From GCA-2699445 sp032127075 (GTDB taxonomy: Bacteria; Actinomycetota; Actinomycetes; S36-B12; GCA-2699445), in the NCBI GenBank assembly GCA_032127075.1, contig JAQAZZ010000008.1, positions 20,314-84,313 of the forward strand: DNA of 64,000 bases, in the 5' to 3' direction. The translations under genes were made by a program, and so were the position numbers. Positions 8,540 through 17,410 of the stretch are shown here, piece after piece. The notes under the pieces were generated by a model. That model ran no database searches and was not told the origin of the DNA. It saw nothing but the letters and a program-made list of their open reading frames with translations. Each line of letters opens with the position of its first letter. Positions within the stretch are counted from its first letter, which is position 1.

Positions 8540-9843
8540 TGGGTCAACTCGACGTAGCGGCCATCCGGGCGGATTTCCCGATCCTCGCCCGGACGGTCCG
8601 CGCCGAGAAACCGCTGGTCTACCTGGACTCCGGCGCGACGTCCCAGAAACCCCGGCAGGTGCTGGACGCCGAACGCCGATTCCTGGAGCACAGCAACGCG
8701 GCCGTGCATCGAGGCGCCCACCAGCTGGCGGAAGAAGCCACCGAGGCCTACGAATCCGCCCGGGCGGCTGTCGCCGACTTCGTCGGCGCCCGCCCCGACG
8801 AGGTCGTCTTCGTCAAGAACGCCACCGAATCGCTGAATCTGGTGGCCTACGCGTTCCTCAACGCCACCATCAAATCGCAGCGCGGCGCTGAACTTCCGCC
8901 CGGCGGGCAGCGATACGTGCTCAGCGAGGGCGACGAGATCGTCGTCACCGAGATGGAGCATCACGCAAACCTGATCCCCTGGCAGGAACTGTGCGCCAAG
9001 ACCGGTGCAGTGCTGAAGTGGATCGGGCTCACCGACGATGGCCGCCTCGACCTGTCCGATCTGGACGCCGTCATCACCGACCGGTGCAAGGTCGTTGCGT
9101 TCACCCACCAGTCCAACCTGCTGGGGACCATCAACCCCGTCGGCCCCCTGGTTCGCCGGGCCAGGGACGTCGGCGCACTGGTCGTGCTCGACGCCTGCCA
9201 GTCCGTACCGCACATGCCGGTGGATGTCACCGCTCTCGAAGTGGACTTCATGGCGTGGAGCGGCCACAAGATGCTAGGGCCGATGGGTATCGGCTGCCTC
9301 TGGGGACGCCGGGAACTGCTCCGGGAGATGCCACCGTTCATCACCGGGGGATCCATGATCGAGACGGTGACCATGCAGCGGTCCACCTTCGCCGATCCGC
9401 CGCAGCGCTTCGAAGCCGGTGTGCCCATGGTCTCCCAGGCGGTTGGGCTGCACGCGGCGGTCGACTACCTGAGCGACCTGGGCATGACGACCGTGCACGA
9501 GCACGAAATGGAATTGGTGCGGCTGACGCTGGACCGCATGTCGCGGATGCCGGGGCTGCGGGTGATCGGTCCACGAGACCTCGTGGATCGCGGCGGGGCG
9601 GTTTCGTTCACCGTGGCGGGCATCCACCCGCACGACCTCGGGCAGGTGCTGGACGACCGCGGGGTGGCTGTGCGGGTGGGGCACCACTGCGCGTGGCCGA
9701 CGTGCCGCCGATACGACGTCCCGGCCACTGCGCGAGCCACCTACTACGTCTACAACGACCACAGCGATGTCGCCGCCCTGATCGACGGGATCGAGGCTGC
9801 TCAGCGGTTCTTCGGCGCCGGCACTGGGGGAGGGAAGCGCTGA
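8539..9843 (+). CDS. sufS: Cysteine desulfurase SufS
   Basis: A 434-aa PLP enzyme that takes sulfur from cysteine as a persulfide for cluster assembly. The PLP lysine is K244 in WSGHKMLG. The catalytic cysteine is C384 in VRVGHHCAWPTC, and TEMEHHANLIPWQ marks the active-site histidines. A stretch of about 20 residues (roughly 110-130, rich in G, Q and P) before GDEIVV looks longer than in most SufS proteins. The start overlaps sufC (TGATG). SufU, encoded next, is the expected sulfur acceptor. Confidence 0.95.
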   Translation: MGQLDVAAIRADFPILARTVRAEKPLVYLDSGATSQKPRQVLDAERRFLEHSNAAVHRGAHQLAEEATEAYESARAAVADFVGARPDEVVFVKNATESLNLVAYAFLNATIKSQRGAELPPGGQRYVLSEGDEIVVTEMEHHANLIPWQELCAKTGAVLKWIGLTDDGRLDLSDLDAVITDRCKVVAFTHQSNLLGTINPVGPLVRRARDVGALVVLDACQSVPHMPVDVTALEVDFMAWSGHKMLGPMGIGCLWGRRELLREMPPFITGGSMIETVTMQRSTFADPPQRFEAGVPMVSQAVGLHAAVDYLSDLGMTTVHEHEMELVRLTLDRMSRMPGLRVIGPRDLVDRGGAVSFTVAGIHPHDLGQVLDDRGVAVRVGHHCAWPTCRRYDVPATARATYYVYNDHSDVAALIDGIEAAQRFFGAGTGGGKR

Positions 9844-10316
9844 TGGATATGCAGGCCATGTACCAGGAGGTGATCCTGGACCACTACCGCAACCCGCACG
9901 GTCGCGGCCTGCGAGACCCCTACGGCGCGGAGGTGTTCCATGTGAACCCCACGTGCGGCGACGAGATCACCCTTCGGGTGGCGCTCGGCGAAGGGGACGA
10001 CCCGGTCGTCGAGGACGTCTCGTACTGGAACCAGGGCTGCTCGATCTCGCAGGCCAGCGCCTCGATGCTCTACGACGAGGTCGTGGGCAAGACGGTCTCG
10101 CACGCCTTCGCCGAACTGGACGAGTTCGTGGACCTGATGCATTCCAAAGGGCAGGCAGAGCCGGACGAGGAGGCTCTGGGCGACCTCACGGCCTTCAGCG
10201 GTGTCGCCAAGTACCCCGCGCGGGTGAAGTGTGCGTTGCTGGCGTGGATGGCGCTGCGTGACGCGGTCGAGCAGATCCGTGGCCCCGAAGGGGCGCCGAC
10301 GAGGGAGAGGGTATGA
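9843..10316 (+). CDS. sufU: Zinc-dependent sulfurtransferase SufU
   Basis: A 157-aa IscU-like protein of the SufU type. It carries C38 and D40 in NPTCGDEI, C66 in GCSISQASASM and C130 in PARVKCALLAW. SufU is known to use zinc to accept the persulfide from SufS. The extra 18-20 residues between the second and third cysteine regions fit SufU rather than IscU. Three ATG codons lie in frame at 9843, 9849 and 9858; the first overlaps the sufS stop, so I use it. Confidence 0.93.
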   Translation: MDMQAMYQEVILDHYRNPHGRGLRDPYGAEVFHVNPTCGDEITLRVALGEGDDPVVEDVSYWNQGCSISQASASMLYDEVVGKTVSHAFAELDEFVDLMHSKGQAEPDEEALGDLTAFSGVAKYPARVKCALLAWMALRDAVEQIRGPEGAPTRERV

Positions 10317-10636
10317 CAGAGCAGACGATCACCACCGTGGACGACGTGATGGAGGCGCTGTACGACGTCGTGGATCCGGAACTGGGGATCAACATCGTCG
10401 ATCTGGGCCTCATCTACGGCGCAAGCGTGGATGAGGAGAACCGGGCGATCATCGACATGACGCTGACCTCGGCGGCCTGTCCGCTGACCGATGTCATCGA
10501 GGACCAGACCCGCAACGCGCTCGACGGTGTCGTGGCTGAATTCGTCATCAACTGGGTGTGGATGCCGCCGTGGGGCCTGGACAAGATCACCGACGACGGC
10601 CGCGAGATGCTGCGGGCCCTGGGATTCAACCTCTGA
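10313..10636 (+). CDS. sufT: Metal-sulfur cluster assembly factor (DUF59/SufT-like)
   Basis: A 107-aa MIP18/DUF59-domain protein with the family motif VDPELGINIVDLGLIY near the N-terminus and TLTSAACPLTDVI carrying the conserved cysteine. Such proteins help mature or transfer Fe-S clusters to targets. It is the last gene of the SUF operon (ATGA overlap with sufU) and converges on the DUF2510 gene. Confidence 0.88.
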   Translation: MTEQTITTVDDVMEALYDVVDPELGINIVDLGLIYGASVDEENRAIIDMTLTSAACPLTDVIEDQTRNALDGVVAEFVINWVWMPPWGLDKITDDGREMLRALGFNL

Positions 10637-10703
10637 GGTGTCCGCCGCGGACCGCGGGCCGGGTTCGGTGGAACGCCGGTGAATGTCCGCGCGTTTGCAG
10701 CGG

Positions 10704-11393
10704 CTACCACGTGTTGGGGTCGTCGCCGGTGGTCTCAAACGCGGTTCGGCTGTCCAGTTCCAGAATGAGCGCCGGGATCAAGCCCTGGACGAGGTATTCG
10801 TAGTCGTCCGGCGTTCCCACGAGGCGGGTCAGGGTGAACACCCGCCCCCGTCGCTCCTCCTCCAGCTGCACCGACAGCAAGTCGGTGCCGGCCGGATCGA
10901 CGACGCGCGCCGTTCCGTCCCGGAGGTTTCGGGCCTTGGCGAGCATCCTTGCGCGGGGGCGGCCGCCCAGCTGCATCGAGATGTTCACCGTGCTCATCGC
11001 GCCCACGCCGTGCCAGCCCACGCGACCGACCTCGGTGTCGCCGGCGAGCAGCAGAGTTCCCTTGAGGCTCTGCTTCACCAGCAACCACAAGGCGTTCTGC
11101 ATATCCCAGACCCCCGCGGTCCGGCCGCCGAATCCCAAGCTCTGTCGGGCCACCTGGCCCACCTGGGTGCCCGCGCGATCCACGATGGGCCACGGGCCCG
11201 AACCGAAGCGGAAGTAGCGCAGATACCCGGATCGCAACCCGAGTCCCGCCTCGCCGGGCGGGGACGGCCACCCCGGTGGGTCCTCGGCCTGCACCCCCCC
11301 GTCTGCGACTGCCGCGGTCCATGCCGAACCGTCCCAATACCGCAGTTCGTGCCGACCGCTGGGGTCGGATTGCCATGACGGGGCCACATCCAC
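10704..11393 (-). CDS. DUF2510-domain protein
   Basis: A 229-aa protein. The N-terminus (residues about 5-30, PSWQSDPSGRHELRYWDGSAWT) is a DUF2510 domain, a short actinobacterial module often attached to membrane or signalling proteins. The remaining 190 aa contain a beta-rich region (YLRYFRFGSGPWPIVDRAGTQVGQV) reminiscent of the LURP/scramblase-like fold. That part is my inference and the function is unknown. The GTG at 11393 is chosen because TACGCT lies six bases upstream, a leaderless promoter. It converges on sufT and is divergent from the ABC-F gene. Confidence 0.78.
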   Translation of the reverse strand: MDVAPSWQSDPSGRHELRYWDGSAWTAAVADGGVQAEDPPGWPSPPGEAGLGLRSGYLRYFRFGSGPWPIVDRAGTQVGQVARQSLGFGGRTAGVWDMQNALWLLVKQSLKGTLLLAGDTEVGRVGWHGVGAMSTVNISMQLGGRPRARMLAKARNLRDGTARVVDPAGTDLLSVQLEEERRGRVFTLTRLVGTPDDYEYLVQGLIPALILELDSRTAFETTGDDPNTW

Positions 11394-11399
11394 GGACCC

Positions 11400-11405
11400 A
11401 GCGTA
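11400..11405 (-). promoter_or_regulatory. -10 box, leaderless promoter of DUF2510 gene
   Basis: TACGCT on the minus strand, then six bases, then the GTG at 11393. Confidence 0.6.
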
Positions 11406-11461
11406 GGGCCGTGGACCGCAACCAGCCTCGGGGTCCGTGGTTTCGGGTGACCGCGGTGGGG

Positions 11462-11467
11462 CATAGT
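11462..11467 (+). promoter_or_regulatory. Probable -10 box, leaderless promoter of ABC-F gene
   Basis: CATAGT, then six bases, then the GTG at 11474. It has the same geometry as the other leaderless promoters but C instead of T at the first position. Confidence 0.45.
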
Positions 11468-11473
11468 CGGACA

Positions 11474-13069
11474 GTGATCAATGTTGCCGCACTCGAGCTG
11501 CGGGCGGGCGCCCGGTTGCTGCTGGGTGACGCCACCTTCCAGGTGGGCGACGGCGACAAGGTGGGTCTCGTCGGCCGCAACGGCGCCGGCAAGACGACTC
11601 TGACCCGCGTCCTGGCAGGGGAGTCGCTGCCGGCGGGCGGGACAGTCAGCCGATCCGGCGGTGTCGGCTACCTGCCGCAGGATCCGAGTTCCGGCGATCT
11701 CGACCAGGTGGCCCGCGACCGGATCCTGTCGGCCCGCGGCATCCACGAGGCCCGCACCCGGATGCACCGGGCGTCGGAGCGGATGGCCAGCAGCAACGAC
11801 GAGGCCAGGGACAAGGCGATGCGGCGCTACGCCAACGCAGAGGAGGAGTTCGTCCGCCTCGGCGGCTACGCGGCGACGGCGGAGGCGGAGTCGATCGCCA
11901 GCAACCTGGGCCTGCCGGACCGGGCGATGGCCCAGCCGTTGCGGACGCTGTCCGGCGGTCAGCGGCGGCGCGTGGAACTCGCTCGGATCCTTTTCGCAGA
12001 GGTGCCGACACTGCTGCTCGACGAGCCCACCAACCATCTCGACGCCGACTCGATCCTCTGGCTGCGGGGATTCCTCAAGGCGTTCGACGGTTCGGTCGTG
12101 GTGATCAGCCACGACGTGGATCTGCTCGCCGCGACGGTCAACCGGGTCTTCCACCTCGATGCCACCCGCGCGGTGCTCGAGATCTACAACACCGACTGGA
12201 AGCGATACCTGAAGCAGCGGGAGGTGGATGAGCGGCGCCGCCGCCGCGAGCAGGCCAACTCCGAGAAGCAGGCGCAGGCCCTGCGCAACCAGGCCGAACG
12301 GATGCGCGCCAAAGCCACGAAAGCGCGCGCAGCCCAGGTGATGCTGAAGCGGGCCGATCGGCTCATGGACGGCGTCGAGGTGCGGCAGGCGGAGCGGGTG
12401 GCCCGATTGCGGCTGCCCAAGCCGGTGCCGTGCGGCCGGGTGCCGTTGACGGCGGCGGAGTTGAGCAAGTACTACGGCTCCCTGGAGGTCTTCACCGATG
12501 TGGACCTGGCGATCGATCGCGGCTCGCGCGTGGTGATCCTCGGCCTCAACGGCGCCGGCAAGACCACCCTGCTGCGCATCCTCGCCGGGGTTGACGACCC
12601 GGACACCGGAAAGGTCGTTCCGGGACACGGGCTGCGCCGCGGCTACTACGCACAGGAGCACGAGCAACTCGATCTCGACGCCAGCGTGTTGGCGAACATG
12701 GTGGGTACGGCGGCGGCCATCGGCGAGCAGCGGGCCCGGGATGTCCTCGGTTCGTTCCTGTTCAGCGGCGACGATGTGGACAAGCCCGCCAGGGTGCTGT
12801 CCGGTGGGGAGAAGACGAGACTCGCGCTGGCGATGCTCGTCGTGTCCGGCGCCAACGTCCTCCTCCTGGACGAGCCGACCAACAACCTCGATCCGGCCAG
12901 CCGCGCGGAGATCCTCGCGGCCCTGCGGGACTACGAGGGTGCGGTTGTTCTCGTCACGCACGATGAGGGTGCCGTGGCGGCCCTGAGTCCGGAACGTGTG
13001 CTGCTGCTCCCCGACGGCGTGGAGGACCATTGGGGGCCCGACTACTCGGAACTGGTGGCGCTCGCCTGA
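11474..13069 (+). CDS. ABC-F family ATP-binding cassette protein
   Basis: A 531-aa protein with two ABC ATPase domains and no membrane segments. It has Walker A GRNGAGKT (33-40) and signature LSGGQRRRVELA in domain 1. A charged linker (KQREVDERRRRREQANSEKQ) follows, then Walker A GLNGAGKT and LSGGEKTRLALA in domain 2. ABC-F proteins act on the ribosome, as translation factors or by antibiotic protection; which applies here cannot be told. It is shorter than EttA (about 555 aa). The GTG at 11474 is chosen from the CATAGT-N6 spacing and the domain start. Confidence 0.88.
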   Translation: MINVAALELRAGARLLLGDATFQVGDGDKVGLVGRNGAGKTTLTRVLAGESLPAGGTVSRSGGVGYLPQDPSSGDLDQVARDRILSARGIHEARTRMHRASERMASSNDEARDKAMRRYANAEEEFVRLGGYAATAEAESIASNLGLPDRAMAQPLRTLSGGQRRRVELARILFAEVPTLLLDEPTNHLDADSILWLRGFLKAFDGSVVVISHDVDLLAATVNRVFHLDATRAVLEIYNTDWKRYLKQREVDERRRRREQANSEKQAQALRNQAERMRAKATKARAAQVMLKRADRLMDGVEVRQAERVARLRLPKPVPCGRVPLTAAELSKYYGSLEVFTDVDLAIDRGSRVVILGLNGAGKTTLLRILAGVDDPDTGKVVPGHGLRRGYYAQEHEQLDLDASVLANMVGTAAAIGEQRARDVLGSFLFSGDDVDKPARVLSGGEKTRLALAMLVVSGANVLLLDEPTNNLDPASRAEILAALRDYEGAVVLVTHDEGAVAALSPERVLLLPDGVEDHWGPDYSELVALA

Positions 13070-13170
13070 CGCGTGGGTGAAGCGCAGCGTTCGAGTCGCA
13101 TCCCGCATGTTGTTGCCGCGATCATGGTCAGCAGGCGCCCGCTCGGGGGCGGGACAGGTAGGAGGTGGCC

Positions 13171-13404
13171 GTGACGGCTATCGCAAAAGGACAGCGCATC
13201 ACCGGTGCGGAACGGGAGAAGCTCGCGAAGAAGTTGAAGAAGAGCTACGAATCCGGGAGCAGCATCCGGGAACTCGCGGCTGAGACGCAGCGGTCGTACG
13301 GTTTCGTCCACCGAATCCTGAAGGACGCCGGCGTGCAACTGCGCGGGCGCGGAGGTGCCACCCGGGGCAAGGCGAAAGCGGCGGACGGGGGCAAGGCACA
13401 ATAG
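13171..13404 (+). CDS. Small helix-turn-helix protein
   Basis: A 77-aa basic protein with one HTH (SGSSIRELAAETQRSYGFVHRILKDAGVQLRGRGG), similar to the resolvase-type HTH of small actinobacterial regulators. The C-terminus is Gly/Lys/Ala-rich (RGKAKAADGGKAQ). The start is fixed by a strong ribosome binding site AGGAGG (13160-13165), five bases before GTG 13171; an earlier GTG at 13165 lies inside that site and is rejected. It lies between the ABC-F and enoyl-CoA hydratase genes. The target DNA is unknown. Confidence 0.8.
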   Translation: MTAIAKGQRITGAEREKLAKKLKKSYESGSSIRELAAETQRSYGFVHRILKDAGVQLRGRGGATRGKAKAADGGKAQ

Positions 13405-13410
13405 GGCCCC

Positions 13411-14208
13411 ATGGAGCTACCCTTCCCCGAGAGCGCCGACGGGGTCCGCGTCCTCATCGACGGACCGGTCATGCGCATCACGTTGTGCTCGCCCAACAAC
13501 CGCAACGCCCAGAGTCCCGCCCTGTGGCGGCGGCTGCAGGCGGCGGGGGAATTCGCCGCAACCGAGGGTATCGCCGTGGTGGTGCTCGCCGCCGAGGGCA
13601 AGAGCTTCTCCGCCGGGCTGGACCGGCGCATGTTCACCCCGGAGGGCATCCCCGGCCAAGGGTCGCTGATGTCCTTGCCCGATGGCAGCGATGATCACAT
13701 CGACACCGCGATCGCGGAATACCAGAAGGGGTTCTCAGTCTTCACCGACGGCCCATTCGTCAGCATCGCCCTGGTGCAGGGCCACGCCGTCGGGGCAGGT
13801 TTCCAGCTGGCGCTGGCATGCGATCTGATCGTCTGCGCCGACGACGCACAGTTCAGCATGCGGGAAGCCGCCTACGGGCTGATCCCCGATCTGACCGGCA
13901 CCTCCCGGCTTGTGCGCACCGTGGGCTATGGCAAGGCGCTGCAGATCTGTGTGACCACCCGGTGGGTGGGGGCCGACGAGGCGGTGCGGCTGGGCCTGGC
14001 GACCGACGCAGTGCCCGCCGAGCAGCTGCCGAGCGTGGCCGAGGAGTATGTGGAGACCGTCGCCGGCCAGGTCCCCGGCACTGCGGCCGCGATGAAGTCG
14101 CTGCTGTCCTCGGCGGTCACCACGACCCCGCAGGAGCAGCGCGACGTGGAACGGCTTGCCCAGATCGGGCGGCTGCGCACCCTGGCGCATCTGATGGCGC
14201 ACTCCTGA
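13411..14208 (+). CDS. Enoyl-CoA hydratase/isomerase family protein
   Basis: A 265-aa crotonase-fold protein. The two oxyanion-hole segments are visible (AAEGKSFSAGLD and GHAVGAGFQLALACDLIVCADDAQF), followed by YGLIPDLTGTSRLVRTVG and a C-terminal helix region. The family hydrates, isomerises or hydrolyses acyl-CoA esters; the exact reaction is uncertain because the catalytic acidic residues are not all in the classical positions. It starts 6 bp after the small HTH gene. CACAAT (13397-13402) eight bases before the ATG could act as its own promoter, so it may be read alone. Confidence 0.85.
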   Translation: MELPFPESADGVRVLIDGPVMRITLCSPNNRNAQSPALWRRLQAAGEFAATEGIAVVVLAAEGKSFSAGLDRRMFTPEGIPGQGSLMSLPDGSDDHIDTAIAEYQKGFSVFTDGPFVSIALVQGHAVGAGFQLALACDLIVCADDAQFSMREAAYGLIPDLTGTSRLVRTVGYGKALQICVTTRWVGADEAVRLGLATDAVPAEQLPSVAEEYVETVAGQVPGTAAAMKSLLSSAVTTTPQEQRDVERLAQIGRLRTLAHLMAHS

Positions 14209-14354
14209 TGGACGGCTGATTCCACCTGGCCCGCAGCGGCCCCGCCCGCGGAACAGCCGCGGAATAGCTGGGGCACCGGTCGGGTTGCAGCCTCTGCTGC
14301 CGCCCACGCTTGCAGCGGCACAGAGTTCGCAGCGGCATCGAGGAGGCGCGGAGT

Positions 14355-16262
14355 ATGTCGATGGGACACATGGGCGGCAGCCGCGTGTCCGCCTGGCGCT
14401 CCTACAGCCGCGACCGCTCGGTGCTGCAGGAGCGGCTCCCCAAGGATCTGTGGCGGCGCATCATCCGCTACGGCAAGCCATTCCGGTCGCTGGTGATCAT
14501 GTTCCTGGTCACGCTGGTCGCCGGTTCGCTGCTGACGGTGGCGCAGCCGCTGCTCTTCCGGCGAATCGTCGATGAGGGCATCACCCCGGGCGATGCGACG
14601 GTGGTCACCGTCACCGCGGTCGCCGTCGCAGTGGTGGCGATCATCGACGCCTCGATCGGGTTGTGGGGCCGCTACCTGTCGTCGCGCATCGGTGAGGGGC
14701 TGATCTTCAACCTGCGCGCGCAGATCTTCGAGCACGTCCAGCGGCAGTCTTTGGCCTTCTTCACCCGGGCACAGACGGGGGCGCTCGTCTCCCGGCTGAA
14801 CTCCGATGTGATCGGTGCCCAGCAGGCGTTCACGTCCACCCTCAGCGGGGTCGTGGGCAATCTCATCTCGGTCGTCCTGGTGCTGGTGACGATGTTCTGG
14901 TTGAGCTGGCAGATCACAGCGCTGGCGTTGGTCCTCGTGCCGCTGTTCCTGCTGCCCGCCCGCTGGATGGGTCGACGGCTGCAGACCCTCACCCGGCAGC
15001 AGATGCAGCTCAACGCCGACCTCAGCGCCCAGATGACCGAACGCTTCAACGTCGCCGGTGCCCTGCTGGTCAAGCTGTTCGGCCGACCGAGCGAAGAAGA
15101 CGCCATGTACCAGGAGAAGGCGGCGGGGGTGCGCGATCTGGGGGTGCGGATCGCGATGGCCAACAGGTACTTCTTCACCGCCCTGACCCTTGTGGCGGCG
15201 CTGGCTACCGCCATCGCCTACGGCGTGGGCGGAAACCTGGTGATCGGCGAGTCGATCACCCTGGGCACCCTGTTGGCGATCGTCGCGCTGCTGGCGCAGC
15301 TGTACGGCCCGTTGACCGCGCTGTCGAACGTGCGGGTCGATGTCATGACCGCTCTGGTGTCCTTCGACCGGGTATTCGAAGTCCTCGACCTCAAGCCGCT
15401 GGTGTCCGATGCCCCGGACGCCGGGCCGCTGCCCCGGGATCGACCTGCGGCGCTGGAATTCCGTGACGTGGGGTTCACATACCCGAGGGCATCGCAGGTC
15501 TCTCTCGCCTCGCTGGAGACGATCGCCCGCGAGGGGGGTACGGCCACGGCGCACCCGCCCGCGCTGCATGACATCTCATTCACCGTGGCGCCCGGTCAGA
15601 TGGTCGCGCTCGTCGGACCCTCGGGCGCGGGCAAGACCACCATCACGTCGCTGGTGTCTCGGTTGTACGACCCCGAGTCCGGACAGGTCCTCATCAAGGG
15701 TCAGGACCTGCGCGGCACCACCCAGGAATCAGTGCACAACACGGTGGGAGTTGTGACACAGGACGCTCACATGTTCCACGACACCATCCTGGCCAACCTG
15801 CGCTATGCGAGGCCCGACGCGACGGTTGACCAGATATGGGCCGCCTGCGAGGACGCCCGTATCGCCGACCTCATCCGCTCCCTGCCCCACGGGCTCGACA
15901 CCGTCGTCGGTGACCGCGGCCATCGCCTGTCCGGCGGCGAGAAACAGCGGTTGGCTATCGCGCGGCTGCTGCTGAAGCGCCCCGAAGTGGTAGTGCTCGA
16001 TGAGGCCACCGCCCACCTGGACAGCGACAGCGAGGCGGCGGTGCAGCGCGCCCTCGCCCGGGCGCTGCAGGGCAGGACCTCCCTGGTCATCGCCCACCGG
16101 CTGTCCACTATCCGCGAGGCCGACCAGATCCTCGTCGTCGACTCCGGTCGCATCGTCCAACGAGGCAGCCACGAGCAGTTGCTGGCCGCCGGCGGGTTGT
16201 ACGCCGAGCTGTACCGCACCCAGTTCGCCGTGGATGCGCAATCGGCGGCCACCGCACCCTAG
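14355..16262 (+). CDS. ABC exporter, fused membrane and ATPase domains
   Basis: A 635-aa half-transporter of the MsbA/MDR type. Six membrane helices (about 40-350) are followed by an ATPase domain with Walker A GPSGAGKTT, Q-loop VTQDAHMFHDTI, signature LSGGEKQRLAIARLLLKRPEVVVLDEATAHLD and IAHRLST. It should act as a homodimer exporting a lipid, drug or peptide. A loop between the domains (SLASLETIAREGGTATAHPPA) is longer than usual. The ATG at 14355 has AGGAGG eight bases upstream (14341-14346), so the ATG at 14310 is not used. It converges on the SURF1 gene with a 16-bp gap. Confidence 0.9.
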   Translation: MSMGHMGGSRVSAWRSYSRDRSVLQERLPKDLWRRIIRYGKPFRSLVIMFLVTLVAGSLLTVAQPLLFRRIVDEGITPGDATVVTVTAVAVAVVAIIDASIGLWGRYLSSRIGEGLIFNLRAQIFEHVQRQSLAFFTRAQTGALVSRLNSDVIGAQQAFTSTLSGVVGNLISVVLVLVTMFWLSWQITALALVLVPLFLLPARWMGRRLQTLTRQQMQLNADLSAQMTERFNVAGALLVKLFGRPSEEDAMYQEKAAGVRDLGVRIAMANRYFFTALTLVAALATAIAYGVGGNLVIGESITLGTLLAIVALLAQLYGPLTALSNVRVDVMTALVSFDRVFEVLDLKPLVSDAPDAGPLPRDRPAALEFRDVGFTYPRASQVSLASLETIAREGGTATAHPPALHDISFTVAPGQMVALVGPSGAGKTTITSLVSRLYDPESGQVLIKGQDLRGTTQESVHNTVGVVTQDAHMFHDTILANLRYARPDATVDQIWAACEDARIADLIRSLPHGLDTVVGDRGHRLSGGEKQRLAIARLLLKRPEVVVLDEATAHLDSDSEAAVQRALARALQGRTSLVIAHRLSTIREADQILVVDSGRIVQRGSHEQLLAAGGLYAELYRTQFAVDAQSAATAP

Positions 16263-16278
16263 CGGCATCGGCCCGGTT

Positions 16279-17025
16279 TCAGGGGGCTGCCTCGACCGGT
16301 ACGGGGCGATCCGCGGCCTGCTGTTCCGCTGCCTCACGGCGCAGGAAGAAGAACCAGCCGCCGATCGTGATAGCGGCGAAGAGCAACCACTGGCCCGCGT
16401 AGGACAGGTTGCGTGAGTCGGTCGGCTCGGGGGTCGGGATCGGGGTCACCGCTGCGTCCTGCGGGTTTCGCGCGGAGATGACGTACCAGGCGCTGGGTGC
16501 CGGCCGGCCCAGCAGTGCCGACAACTCGGCGGGGTTCATCGCGGTTGCCTGGCCGGCGGGAACGTCCGCGGCCCGGCGCGCGGGCTCGGGGTCAGGCAGA
16601 CGGGCGAAGCCGTCCACCGCCACCTCCCCCGCCGGTGGAGCCGGCGGCGCCGCTTCGGCCGTTGCGTTTCCCTGAGCAGGGATCCAGCCGCGGACGACCC
16701 ACGAGGAGCCAGCCTCGGTCCGCAGCAGGGAGGCGACCCAGAATCCGTTGCCCCCGCTGAGCGGGCGGTTGCGGATCAGCACTTGGGCTTGTGGGTCGTA
16801 GACGCCTCGCAGCGTGACGTGTTGCCACTCCACATCCGCGGAATCCGCGCGGTAGTCCGGGACTGCGGGGTCGCTGGCCATCCGTGCGGCAACCGCGTCG
16901 AACTCCACCCGCTTCTCTTCGGCGCGGTGGTACTGCCACAGGCTCAGCAGGCCGAACGCGATGATCGCGACGAAGGCGGCGGCCGTGAACGAACGCCAAC
17001 GGCCGGTACGCAGCAGGGACAGCAC
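16279..17025 (-). CDS. SURF1 family cytochrome oxidase biogenesis protein
   Basis: A 248-aa membrane protein with one N-terminal helix (AAAFVAIIAFGLLSLWQY) and one C-terminal helix (WLLFAAITIGGWFFFL), the SURF1 topology. Between them are the family motifs WQHVTLRGVYD, LIRNRPLSGGNGFWV and VVRGWIP, and the late NLSYAGQW. SURF1 helps heme A insertion into oxidase subunit I, in keeping with ctaA and ctaB at the start of the window. The GTG at 17025 lies six bases after TAGTCT, a leaderless promoter overlapping the stop of the DUF3099 gene. It may be co-transcribed as well. Confidence 0.9.
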   Translation of the reverse strand: MLSLLRTGRWRSFTAAAFVAIIAFGLLSLWQYHRAEEKRVEFDAVAARMASDPAVPDYRADSADVEWQHVTLRGVYDPQAQVLIRNRPLSGGNGFWVASLLRTEAGSSWVVRGWIPAQGNATAEAAPPAPPAGEVAVDGFARLPDPEPARRAADVPAGQATAMNPAELSALLGRPAPSAWYVISARNPQDAAVTPIPTPEPTDSRNLSYAGQWLLFAAITIGGWFFFLRREAAEQQAADRPVPVEAAP

Positions 17026-17031
17026 CTTGTC

Positions 17032-17037
17032 AGACTA
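17032..17037 (-). promoter_or_regulatory. -10 box, leaderless promoter of SURF1 gene
   Basis: TAGTCT on the minus strand, six bases, then the GTG at 17025. Its first three bases are the TAG stop codon of the DUF3099 gene. Confidence 0.6.
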
Positions 17038-17388
17038 CGTTCCGTCGCCCCGGGCTTCCGGCTCCGCCGCCGGCAGCTGACCGATGGGTACGGGTGTGAT
17101 GGGCGCGGGACCAGCGAAGTCGTCGTTCTCCCGACCCGCGTTGGCCATGACCACGGCGATGTAGGGAAGGAACACCGCTCCGGCCAGAAACACCCACCGC
17201 ATCCAACCGGAAGCCACGACGGCGGCCAGGAAACAGGCCGTCCTGATCCCCATGGAGATCAGGTAGCGCTTGGTCCGCGCGCGCTGCTCCTCGCTCAACC
17301 CGGTTTGGGCTGTGGTGATGCGATGCACCTCGGTGGCTTCGGGGCCGGTGACCCGGCGGGGCCCGTGGGACTCAGCAGGAAGCGTCAT
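17035..17388 (-). CDS. DUF3099 membrane protein
   Basis: A 117-aa actinobacterial protein with the DUF3099 pattern: a soluble N-terminal half (ITTAQTGLSEEQRARTKRYLISMGIRT) and two adjacent hydrophobic segments (ACFLAAVVASGWMRWVFLAGAVFLPYIAVVMANAG), ending in an acidic, proline-rich tail. The function is unknown. The ATG at 17388 has GAGGAGGA seven bases upstream. It sits between the TldE and SURF1 genes on the same strand. DUF3099 proteins are often found near SURF1 genes in this phylum. Confidence 0.82.
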   Translation of the reverse strand: MTLPAESHGPRRVTGPEATEVHRITTAQTGLSEEQRARTKRYLISMGIRTACFLAAVVASGWMRWVFLAGAVFLPYIAVVMANAGRENDDFAGPAPITPVPIGQLPAAEPEARGDGT

Positions 17389-17410
17389 TTCGGTTCCTCC
17401 TCGGCCGCAG

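Noticed and set aside
11075..13108. 677-codon open frame antisense to the ABC-F gene
   Set aside because: It mirrors the codon pattern of the ABC-F gene on the other strand, is rich in H, R, Q and G, and shows no family motif. Long antisense frames are expected in G+C-rich DNA.
13165..13167. GTG 13165 as start of the small HTH gene
   Set aside because: It lies within the ribosome binding site AGGAGG used for GTG 13171.
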